Source: RGIG3009 sp045596745 (lineage in GTDB: Bacteria; Bacillota; Clostridia; Oscillospirales; Acutalibacteraceae). From it: DNA of 8,061 bases. Below the pieces are notes generated by a model. It had not been told where the DNA came from. It worked only from the letters and a program-made list of their open reading frames with translations, and made no database searches. The DNA lies in the NCBI GenBank assembly GCA_045596745.1, contig JAZODA010000089.1, forward strand, positions 1 through 8,061, read 5' to 3'. Positions 1-5,965 of this stretch are shown piece by piece. Numbering within the stretch: position 1 is the first letter of the stretch; every line of letters begins with the position of its first letter. The position numbers were made by a program, and so were the translations under genes.

Positions 1-1428
1 GTTGTCATCACTGCCGAGAGCTACTACCTGCGCGGCAACCGTGGGCAGTACGATATGGGCTCGGTAGGCAGCAGCGTCGAGCGCCGTGTCGTCAAGACCA
101 AATCGCCCGAGGATTATACCGTGCAAAACCGCGGCTATACGGACTGCTCGGGCTTCGTGTTTGACGTATATTACAAGGGCCTCGGGTATATGATTACAGG
201 GTCGTCAGCGTATACGGGCAACTATGTCAAATCCACATCCGCCCGCATTTTGAAAGAGTTCCCGGAAAGTAATTTTGCGGATTTCACCGCCGAGCAGCTT
301 GCCGAAAAAGAGGCGGAATTCCGCAACGCGTTGCAGCCGGGCGATATCATTACCTACCGCTACGCGGGCGACAACGGCGGTCACGCGATGCTGTACGTCG
401 GCAACGGAATGATGATTCATTCCAGCGGCAACAGCTATAACTTTGACGAGAAGGCCGAGCGGTTTGAGGAGAACGGCACGTTCTTGTACGAGTCCATCGA
501 CCAGTTTTTCGACGCCACGCATCGGCGCTATCTGTTTAATAAATACTGCTATGTCATCAACCGTCCGCTGGACACGTTCCAGAGCGAAATCCCCGAGCAG
601 ACCCGTACGCGTATGACGACGATGCGCGGCGTAGTGGCGGAAAAACTGTCCTCGGTGACGTACGGACAGACCGTCAACCCGAACGACGAGCTGACTTTTA
701 CGTTCCATATCGAAAACCATATGGATTCCGCGAAAACGCTGACCGTGACCGATATCGTTCCGTCGGGGGCGACCTATCTTTCGGGCGCAGAGACGGTAAA
801 CGGCAACAAGCTGAGCTGGAGCGTGACGGTTCCTGCGAACGGTGAGGCAGACGTGTCGTACAAGGTCAAGGTGACGGGTGGTGTCGGTGGCTCTGTCAAG
901 GGCGATGGCGCGGTAGACGGAATTGTGACCGAGTGTCTCCCGATTACAATCGGACGCACGCTGACAAGCGAAGAGCAGACGCAGATTGTCGCACAGGCGA
1001 AGATGACCTCCGACAAAACCGGTATCGAGCGCGTCAACGAGATTTACAAGAACGTGTTCGGCGAAGAGCCGTTCGCCGAGTACACGGCGCAGCCGCTTGA
1101 TGAGGTGCTGTTCGAGGGCTGGGGTCTTAACTATGTGATGAAGCGCGACGGCGAGCTGTACGCCGCGATGGCGCCGTATCTGTACGGCGGCAAAACGATT
1201 GCCGAAGAGGACAAAGCGAACGATAATTTCGTCAACCGCACACGCTTGCTGACGAAAGAACTGATGATTGTCGGTGACGTCATTTTCCTGGACGGCGAGG
1301 TGCAGTATATCTTCGTCGGTGACGCGCTTTGGGACCTCGAAACGGGCGCGAGTGTTGCCGTAGAGACAACCGAAACGTTTATGACGAACTCCTGCTTCGT
1401 GGTGTTGCGCCCCTCGCTGATGCTGTAA
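1..1428 (+). CDS. NlpC/P60-family cysteine peptidase with DUF11-like domain (5' end missing)
   Basis: The frame is open from base 1, so the N-terminus, including any signal peptide, lies outside the window; an internal ATG at 55 is not a credible start. Numbering codons from base 1, residues about 35-145 form an NlpC/P60-like domain. The presumed nucleophile is Cys49 in YTDCSGF, with His128 in GGHAMLYVG and His140 in MMIHSSG as the other catalytic positions. Residues about 219-292 read as a beta-sandwich of the DUF11 type, with the typical TVTDIVPSGATYLSG pattern. The last ~180 residues, starting near LTSEEQTQIVAQAK, I do not recognise. NlpC/P60 enzymes usually cleave gamma-D-Glu-diamino-acid bonds in peptidoglycan stem peptides. 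A secreted, wall-acting role is therefore likely but inferred. No membrane anchor or sorting motif is visible at the C-terminus. A terminator follows 30 bases after the stop. Confidence 0.8.
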   Translation, partial: VVITAESYYLRGNRGQYDMGSVGSSVERRVVKTKSPEDYTVQNRGYTDCSGFVFDVYYKGLGYMITGSSAYTGNYVKSTSARILKEFPESNFADFTAEQLAEKEAEFRNALQPGDIITYRYAGDNGGHAMLYVGNGMMIHSSGNSYNFDEKAERFEENGTFLYESIDQFFDATHRRYLFNKYCYVINRPLDTFQSEIPEQTRTRMTTMRGVVAEKLSSVTYGQTVNPNDELTFTFHIENHMDSAKTLTVTDIVPSGATYLSGAETVNGNKLSWSVTVPANGEADVSYKVKVTGGVGGSVKGDGAVDGIVTECLPITIGRTLTSEEQTQIVAQAKMTSDKTGIERVNEIYKNVFGEEPFAEYTAQPLDEVLFEGWGLNYVMKRDGELYAAMAPYLYGGKTIAEEDKANDNFVNRTRLLTKELMIVGDVIFLDGEVQYIFVGDALWDLETGASVAVETTETFMTNSCFVVLRPSLML

Positions 1429-1458
1429 AAGCAGGCGACAAGACATACGCAAGGATGT

Positions 1459-1490
1459 AAAAAAGGCGGCCGCTGTACGGTCGCCTTTTT
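1459..1490 (+). terminator. Rho-independent terminator after the NlpC/P60 gene
   Basis: An 8-bp stem (1465-1472 with 1478-1485, one G-T pair) closes a 5-base loop and is followed by five T at 1486-1490. An A-run at 1459-1464 extends the pairing and would give a T-run on the other strand too, so it could work in both directions. Confidence 0.9.
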
Positions 1491-1499
1491 ACTTGCACT

Positions 1500-1532
1500 G
1501 TTACAAAAGGGTAACTTTCTTGACTTTTACCC
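1500..1532. promoter_or_regulatory. Candidate operator: GGTAA/TTACC half-sites around the kinase -35
   Basis: GTTAC (1500-1504) and GTAAC (1511-1515) form an inverted repeat with a 6-base gap. GGGTAA (1509-1514) and TTACCC (1527-1532) form a second inverted repeat with a 12-base gap that brackets the -35 box at 1520-1525. Such placement suits a repressor that blocks RNA polymerase. No known regulator consensus is recognised, so this is a structural observation with an inferred role. Confidence 0.35.
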
Positions 1533-1548
1533 GACTTCTTGGTATACT
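1520..1548 (+). promoter_or_regulatory. Extended -10 sigma-A promoter of the hexosamine kinase gene
   Basis: TTGACT at 1520-1525 and TATACT at 1543-1548 are 17 bases apart, each one mismatch from consensus. TGG directly before the -10 box gives the extended TGn element. Transcription would begin near 1555, leaving a leader of about 35 bases before the ATG at 1590. Confidence 0.85.
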
Positions 1549-1589
1549 GCACTGTACGAGTGACTATCACTTTCAGAAAGAGGGATGGC

Positions 1590-2690
1590 ATGGATTTTCA
1601 GCAGATTGCAAACTGCTTTGGAATCACCGATCCGATCAGCGAATGGCATGAGATTCATTCGGGCAACATCAACCGTACTTATCTGGTGACCGTGCAGGCG
1701 CCTGAAAAAGAGCGCAAGTATGTATTTCAGCGCATCAATTCCTATGTCTTCAAGAAGCCGCAGGAAGTGATGGCGAACATCCTCAGCGTGACTGAGCATA
1801 TCAAGAAAAAGCTGCTGGAGCAGACCGGCTCGTATGACCGCCGCGTGCTGTCCTTCCTGCGTACCACCAACGGAAAACCGTACCATTACACCAGCCAGCG
1901 TCACTTCTGGCGCGTGTATGAGTATGTGGACAATTCCCACGCATACGACCGTGTGCAGGTACCGGAGCAGTTCTATGAAGCAGGCTATTCGTTCGGCGAA
2001 TTCCAGGCGTGGCTTGTGGATTTCCCGGCGGAAACGCTCTTTGAAATCATCCCGCACTTCCACGATACGCCCGTGCGGTATCAGGACTTGTACGCCGCGA
2101 TTGAACGCGACGCGGACGGTCGCTGTGCCGAGGTGGAGGAGGAAATTCGTTTCCTGCTCGCACGCGAGGGCGAGTGCAACGTGCTGGTGGACGGTCTGCA
2201 AAACGGCATTCTGCCGTGGCGCGTGACCCACAACGATACCAAAATCAACAACATCCTGTTCGACAAGGATACGCTGGAAGCGATTTGTGTCATCGACCTG
2301 GATACCGTTATGCCGGGCACGTCGCTGTTTGACTTCGGTGATGCGGTGCGCTTCGGTGCTTCCACCGCGGCGGAGGACGAACGCGATTTGTCCAAGGTGT
2401 CGATTGACACGGAGCTGTATGAACAGTTCACCCGAGGCTTCTTGAAGGGCGTAAGCGGCCTCTTGGAAACCGGCGAAGCGGATTTGCTCTTGCAGAGCGT
2501 CAAGGTGATGACGCTGGAGCTGGCGGTGCGTTTCCTCACCGACTATCTCAACGGCGATTTGTATTTCAAAATCAAATCGCCCGACCACAATCTGGTTCGC
2601 GCCCGTACCCAGATTCGTCTGGTGCAGGACATCGAAGCGAAGTGGGGAACACTCAGCGAGATTACCCGTCGCTGCCGACTGGAAGTATAA
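1590..2690 (+). CDS. nahK: N-acetylhexosamine 1-kinase (NahK/LnpB-like, APH fold)
   Basis: This 366-residue protein resembles, from memory, the bifidobacterial N-acetylhexosamine 1-kinase NahK/LnpB (about 359 residues) along its whole length. That enzyme uses ATP to phosphorylate GlcNAc or GalNAc at C1 in the cytoplasm. Shared features include GNINRTYLV near the N-terminus, HFHDTPVR, and the kinase loop THNDTKINNIL with presumed catalytic Asp216 and Asn221. Also shared are VIDLDTVMPG (residues 234-243, metal-binding Asp), LFDFGDAVRFGASTA, and the C-terminal NLVRARTQIRLVQ. Members are often mislabelled mucin desulfatase. The frame is open upstream into the promoter, but ATG 1590 is the start: it follows AGAAAGAGGG (1575-1584) by 5 bases and lies downstream of the predicted transcription start. 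The gene is a single-gene unit with no phosphorylase partner beside it. Exact substrate preference cannot be read from sequence. Confidence 0.87.
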   Translation: MDFQQIANCFGITDPISEWHEIHSGNINRTYLVTVQAPEKERKYVFQRINSYVFKKPQEVMANILSVTEHIKKKLLEQTGSYDRRVLSFLRTTNGKPYHYTSQRHFWRVYEYVDNSHAYDRVQVPEQFYEAGYSFGEFQAWLVDFPAETLFEIIPHFHDTPVRYQDLYAAIERDADGRCAEVEEEIRFLLAREGECNVLVDGLQNGILPWRVTHNDTKINNILFDKDTLEAICVIDLDTVMPGTSLFDFGDAVRFGASTAAEDERDLSKVSIDTELYEQFTRGFLKGVSGLLETGEADLLLQSVKVMTLELAVRFLTDYLNGDLYFKIKSPDHNLVRARTQIRLVQDIEAKWGTLSEITRRCRLEV

Positions 2691-2696
2691 AAAGAC

Positions 2697-2727
2697 AGAG
2701 CGCACACGCGGTGTGCGCTCTTTTTTT
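2697..2727 (+). terminator. Strong Rho-independent terminator after the kinase gene
   Basis: A perfect 11-bp stem (2697-2707 with 2711-2721) closes a 3-base loop and runs into seven T (2721-2727). It starts 6 bases after the kinase stop codon and insulates murI from the kinase unit. Confidence 0.95.
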
Positions 2728-2739
2728 GCAAATAAGTGG

Positions 2740-2768
2740 TTGTAATTACGCATAGGATGTGGTAAAGT
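2740..2768 (+). promoter_or_regulatory. Probable extended -10 promoter of the murI operon
   Basis: TTGTAA (2740-2745) and TAAAGT (2763-2768) are 17 bases apart, each matching 4 of 6 consensus bases, and TGG precedes the -10 box as in the kinase promoter. A start near 2775 would leave a very short leader of about 18 bases. The core is weak, suiting moderate constitutive expression. Confidence 0.6.
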
Positions 2769-2777
2769 TAGAGGGAT

Positions 2778-2786
2778 AAGGAGGGG
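2778..2786 (+). promoter_or_regulatory. Ribosome binding site of murI
   Basis: AAGGAGGGG is a full Shine-Dalgarno match, and its AAGGAGG core lies 8 bases before ATG 2793. It fixes this start codon. Confidence 0.9.
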
Positions 2787-2792
2787 TGAGCT

Positions 2793-3611
2793 ATGGATAA
2801 TCGACCGATTGGCGTTTTTGACTCGGGTCTCGGCGGATTGACCGTCGTGCGCGAGCTGCTCGCCCGTCTGCCGCAGGAAAATTTGGTGTACTTCGGCGAC
2901 ACCGGGCGCGTGCCGTACGGTACGCACAGCCCCGAAACCATCGCCCGCTATGCCGAACAGGACAGCCGTTTCCTGCTGGGTCACGATGTCAAGCTGATTG
3001 TGGCGGCATGCGGCACGGTCAGCACCACCGCACCGCAGGTGCTTTCCAAGCTTCCCGTCCCGGCGATGGGCGTGCTGGAACCTGCGGCGGATGCCGCGCT
3101 CGCGGCAACGAAAAACGGCCGCATCGGCGTGCTCGGCACGTCGGCGACGGTGCGTTCGGGCGCGTTTGATGCCTATTTGAAAGCCAAGCAGCCTGTCGAG
3201 GTATTTTCGCAGGCGTGTCCGCTGTTCGTGTCGCTGGTGGAAAGCGGTTGGATCGAGCGGGATAACGAAGCCACGGTGGCGGTCGCTCGCCGCTATCTGC
3301 AGCCGCTGCGCGAGCAGGGGGTGGACACGGTCGTTCTCGGCTGTACCCATTTCCCGTTGCTTTCTCCCGTCTTGTCGGACATTCTGGGCGAAGAGGTAAC
3401 GCTTATCAACTCGGGCGAAGCGTGCGCCAAGCGGTGTGAAGAGCTGCTCAGTGCGCAGGATGCGCTGTGTGACCGCGAGGGTGGCGGCAGCTGTCAGTTC
3501 TATGTCAGCGACCGGCCGCAAGGCTTTACGACGGTGGCGGATATGTTCCTCGGTCGTCGCGTCGAGCAGGACATTCACCGTGTCAACCTGGAGGAAATGG
3601 ATCGCGTATGA
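2793..3611 (+). CDS. murI: Glutamate racemase
   Basis: MurI interconverts L- and D-glutamate without a cofactor, using two cysteines, and supplies D-Glu for peptidoglycan in the cytoplasm. The 272-residue length is normal. Visible motifs are GVFDSGLGGLTVVREL (Asp10, Ser11), YFGDTGRVPYG (residues 34-43), VAACGTVST with the first catalytic Cys73, and VLGCTHFPLL with the second, Cys184, followed by His186. The residue after Cys73 is Gly where most racemases have Asn (ACNT), and the second motif has GDTG instead of the usual GDTA. Both catalytic cysteines remain, so I expect an active enzyme. The gene opens a three-gene operon and its TGA overlaps the next ATG. An aspartate racemase-like relative is less likely given the overall match. 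Confidence 0.95.
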   Translation: MDNRPIGVFDSGLGGLTVVRELLARLPQENLVYFGDTGRVPYGTHSPETIARYAEQDSRFLLGHDVKLIVAACGTVSTTAPQVLSKLPVPAMGVLEPAADAALAATKNGRIGVLGTSATVRSGAFDAYLKAKQPVEVFSQACPLFVSLVESGWIERDNEATVAVARRYLQPLREQGVDTVVLGCTHFPLLSPVLSDILGEEVTLINSGEACAKRCEELLSAQDALCDREGGGSCQFYVSDRPQGFTTVADMFLGRRVEQDIHRVNLEEMDRV

Positions 3612-4036
3612 AAGTAACGGTGGAATTTTTGACCCGTCAGCAGCTGGATGACAGTGCTGACGAAACGCGGTTTACCACGGTTGGTCTGTTGGAAGAAACC
3701 GAAAAAGGACTTTGTCTGCGGTATGTCGAGCCGCCGGACGAAGCGGCCGAGCGCGAGGGCGCGGCGGTGCGCTGTGTGGCGAAGGACGGCGTGATTATGC
3801 TGGAACGCCAGTGTCCGACGGTGCATTCGCGGATGCTGTTGGAAGCAGGTGTGTCGCATCCGTGTCGGTACGATACCCTCTACGGCGGACTGGATTTGCA
3901 CCTTGTGTGCGACAGCGTTGTGAATACTTTGACGCTGCACGGCGGCGTGGTGGCTGCCCGGTATCGGGTGGAGACCCCCGGCGCGGATGCGTTGAAAACG
4001 TATATGGAAATTACGGTTAAGGAAGTGTCTGAATGA
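3608..4036 (+). CDS. DUF1934 (YwiB-like) beta-barrel domain protein
   Basis: This 142-residue protein matches the DUF1934 family in size (Bacillus YwiB is about the same length), in C-terminal pattern and in position. Members are small calycin-like beta-barrels of unknown role that often sit directly before argS. The pattern seen is YDTLYGGLDLHLVC, then LHGGVVAARYRVET, then a final strand YMEITVKEV. No catalytic motif, signal peptide or membrane segment is visible, so it is probably cytoplasmic. The start ATG overlaps the murI stop as ATGA (3608-3611). The nearest Shine-Dalgarno, GGAGG at 3590-3594, lies 13 bases upstream, rather far, so translation probably depends on coupling to murI. Its stop likewise overlaps the argS start. 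Confidence 0.82.
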   Translation: MKVTVEFLTRQQLDDSADETRFTTVGLLEETEKGLCLRYVEPPDEAAEREGAAVRCVAKDGVIMLERQCPTVHSRMLLEAGVSHPCRYDTLYGGLDLHLVCDSVVNTLTLHGGVVAARYRVETPGADALKTYMEITVKEVSE

Positions 4037-5772
4037 ACCCCATTGCCAAACAAACCGAAAAACAGCTGCGCGACGCGCTTGCCGCCGCGCTGAAATCGGC
4101 TGTGGACGCCGGTGAACTGCCGGACGAGCCGTTGCCGGAATTTGCTGTGGAAGTGCCGGCTGACCGCACCCACGGCGACTTGGCCGCCAATGCCGCGATG
4201 GTGTCGGCGCGCGCTTTCCGTAAAGCGCCGCGGATGATTGCGGATACGCTGGTCAAGCACCTGAATCTGGAGGGAACGTATCTGGCCCGCGCCGAAGTGG
4301 CAGGACCGGGTTTTCTGAACTTCTTCCTGTCGCCTGTGTACTACGCCGATGCCACCCTCGCGGTTATCCGCGAGGGCGAAGCCTACGGTCGCAGTGACTA
4401 CGGCGCAGGCAAAAAGGTGATGGTGGAGTTCGTCTCCGCCAATCCCACCGGCCCGATGCATATGGGCAACGCCCGTGGCGGTGCGCTGGGTGATTGTATG
4501 GCAGCGGTGCTGGAGGCCGCCGGCTACGAGGTGTGGCGCGAGTTCTACATCAACGATGCCGGTAACCAGATTGACAAGTTTGGTCTGTCGCTGGAGGTGC
4601 GTTATCTGCAGCTGTACCGCGGCGAAGAAGCGGTGGTTATGCCGGAGGACGCCTACCATGGTGACGATATCCGCGAGCACGCGAAGAACTTTGCCGCCAT
4701 CCACGGCGATGCGTTTGTGGAAGCGGACGAAGCCGAGCGCCGTGCCGCTTTGGTGGCGTATGCGCTGCCGCTGAATATCGAAAAAATGAAGCAGGATATG
4801 GCGAAGTATCGCATTGTGTACGATCGTTGGTTCACCGAATCCACGCTGCACAACAACGGCGAACTGGCAGAGACCATCGCCCTGCTGACCGAGCGCGGAC
4901 TGACCTATGAAAAGGACGGTGCGCTGTGGTATCGTGCCGGTGAATACGGCGAAAAATATCAGGCGAAGAAGCACACCAACCGCGACGGTGTCGAGGAAGG
5001 CATCAAGGACGAAGTGTTGGTGCGCGCGAATGGCAATCCCACGTATTTTGCGGCGGATATCGCGTATCATCGCAACAAGTTTGCCCGCGGCTTTGACACC
5101 TGCATCGACGTGTGGGGTGCCGACCACCACGGTCACGTGGCGCGTATGAAGGGCGCCATGGACGCTGTGGGTCTGGACGGCGAAAAGCTGCAGGTTACGC
5201 TGATGCAGCTCGTTCGTCTGATGCGTGACGGCGAAGTGGTGCGTATGTCCAAGCGCTCCGGCAAAGCGATTCAGCTGGCGGATTTGCTGGACGAAGTGCC
5301 GGTGGATGCCGCGCGTTTCTTCTTCAACCTGCGTGAAGCTAACACCCAGATGGACTTCGACCTCGGTCTTGCCATCGAGCAGTCCTCTTCCAACCCGGTG
5401 TATTACGTGCAGTACGCCCATGCGCGTCTGTGCTCCATCTTCCGCACGCTGGCGGAGGACGGCGTTTCGCTGACCGATACGTCGGTGGAAACCCTGTGCC
5501 TGCTGGAAGCGGCGGAGGAGCGCGAGCTGATTCGCCACCTCGCTTCCTACGAGGCGGAGGTTGTCGCCTGCGCCAAAGCGCAAGACCCTGCCGGTATGAC
5601 CCGCTACGCACAGGATATGGCGACCTTGTTCCACAAGTTCTACAACGCCTGCCGTGTCCGCGGTGTCGAGCCGTCGCTGCAGCAAGCGCGTCTCGCCCTG
5701 TGTCAGGCAACGCGTATCGCCCTGAAAAACGTGCTGACGATGCTGAAAATCGACGCTCCCGAGAGTATGTAA
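4033..5772 (+). CDS. argS: Arginyl-tRNA synthetase
   Basis: ArgS is a class I enzyme that charges tRNA-Arg with arginine using ATP. The 579 residues show the expected order. An N-terminal Add1 domain (about residues 1-110) includes THGDLAANAAM. The Rossmann core carries VSANPTGPMHMGNARGG, where HMGN (143-146) is the HIGH signature. The second signature, MSKRSGKAI (405-413), is the KMSKS equivalent. The DALR-type anticodon-binding domain begins near NPVYYVQYAHARLCSIF, and the protein ends in the usual APESM. AAGGAAG (4019-4025), 7 bases before the ATG, serves as ribosome binding site. The start overlaps the DUF1934 stop as ATGA, so it is translated from the murI operon. No T-box or separate promoter is visible. 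A strong terminator follows. Confidence 0.97.
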   Translation: MNPIAKQTEKQLRDALAAALKSAVDAGELPDEPLPEFAVEVPADRTHGDLAANAAMVSARAFRKAPRMIADTLVKHLNLEGTYLARAEVAGPGFLNFFLSPVYYADATLAVIREGEAYGRSDYGAGKKVMVEFVSANPTGPMHMGNARGGALGDCMAAVLEAAGYEVWREFYINDAGNQIDKFGLSLEVRYLQLYRGEEAVVMPEDAYHGDDIREHAKNFAAIHGDAFVEADEAERRAALVAYALPLNIEKMKQDMAKYRIVYDRWFTESTLHNNGELAETIALLTERGLTYEKDGALWYRAGEYGEKYQAKKHTNRDGVEEGIKDEVLVRANGNPTYFAADIAYHRNKFARGFDTCIDVWGADHHGHVARMKGAMDAVGLDGEKLQVTLMQLVRLMRDGEVVRMSKRSGKAIQLADLLDEVPVDAARFFFNLREANTQMDFDLGLAIEQSSSNPVYYVQYAHARLCSIFRTLAEDGVSLTDTSVETLCLLEAAEERELIRHLASYEAEVVACAKAQDPAGMTRYAQDMATLFHKFYNACRVRGVEPSLQQARLALCQATRIALKNVLTMLKIDAPESM

Positions 5773-5789
5773 ATCATAGTACCGCGATG

Positions 5790-5823
5790 TCGCCCGATGA
5801 CGAAAGTTGTCGGGCGATTTTTT
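5790..5823 (+). terminator. Rho-independent terminator of the murI-argS operon
   Basis: A 12-bp stem (5790-5801 with 5806-5817; eight Watson-Crick outer pairs, then two G-T wobbles and two standard pairs) is capped by a GAAA tetraloop on a C-G pair and followed by six T (5818-5823). Confidence 0.95.
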
Positions 5824-5855
5824 GTACGATTCGGCATAATAGTTGCCTCAACAGG

Positions 5856-5884
5856 TTGACACAGCATATATTTTATTTTATAAT
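5856..5884 (+). promoter_or_regulatory. Consensus sigma-A promoter of the glycan unit
   Basis: TTGACA at 5856-5861 and TATAAT at 5879-5884 both match consensus exactly, with the optimal 17-base, AT-rich spacer. Transcription would begin near 5891, leaving about 50-70 bases of leader. No clear operator overlaps it, so strong basal transcription is expected, with any control probably lying in the leader. Confidence 0.92.
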
Positions 5885-5909
5885 ATATAAGTTAAAGTGT
5901 ATTCGTATA

Positions 5910-5931
5910 CCCTCGCGCGGGTGCGGGAGGG
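5910..5931 (+). promoter_or_regulatory. Leader hairpin that covers the Shine-Dalgarno site
   Basis: CCCTC (5910-5914) pairs with GAGGG (5927-5931). After one G-G mismatch, CGC (5916-5918) pairs with GCG (5923-5925) around a GGGT loop. The 3' arm holds GGGAGGG (5925-5931), the strongest ribosome binding sequence of this leader, so folding would hide it. The pairing is seen directly; a regulatory role is inferred. Confidence 0.4.
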
Positions 5932-5941
5932 AAAAGCTTGT

Positions 5942-5965
5942 ATGAAAAGGGGCTGTCATCGATGA
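5942..5965 (+). CDS. Possible 7-codon leader ORF
   Basis: An ATG at 5942, 10 bases after GGGAGGG (5925-5931), opens a 7-codon frame (MKRGCHR). Its TGA (5963-5965) overlaps the ATG at 5962 of the aminotransferase as ATGA. This is the same coupling geometry as at the two murI-operon junctions. It may be a translated leader that delivers ribosomes to the aminotransferase start, or it may be chance, because a frame this short carries no coding signal of its own. Confidence 0.25.
   Translation: MKRGCHR

Noticed and set aside
1539..1589. Upstream extension of the kinase start to 1539
   Set aside because: It begins inside the promoter, upstream of the -10 box, so it cannot be on the transcript; homologues begin close to ATG 1590.
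2742..2749. Palindrome GTAATTAC overlapping the murI -35
   Set aside because: An 8-base palindrome is expected often by chance and no second copy or extended symmetry is present.
2691..2792. Riboswitch or small RNA between nahK and murI
   Set aside because: The 102-base gap is fully used by a terminator, a promoter and a ribosome binding site.
1527..3578. Very long open frame (683 codons) on the minus strand across nahK and murI
   Set aside because: It is antisense to two clearly recognised genes, is rich in Arg, His and Gln as expected for the reverse complement of GC-biased codons, crosses a terminator and a promoter, and matches no family.
4000..4036. T-box or separate promoter for argS
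   Set aside because: The argS start overlaps the preceding stop and there is no leader in which a T-box could sit; the upstream sequence is coding.
3880..5685. 601-codon minus-strand frame across argS
   Set aside because: It is a shadow of argS and the end of the DUF1934 gene. Its repetitive Arg/His/Gln/Val content shows no domain pattern.
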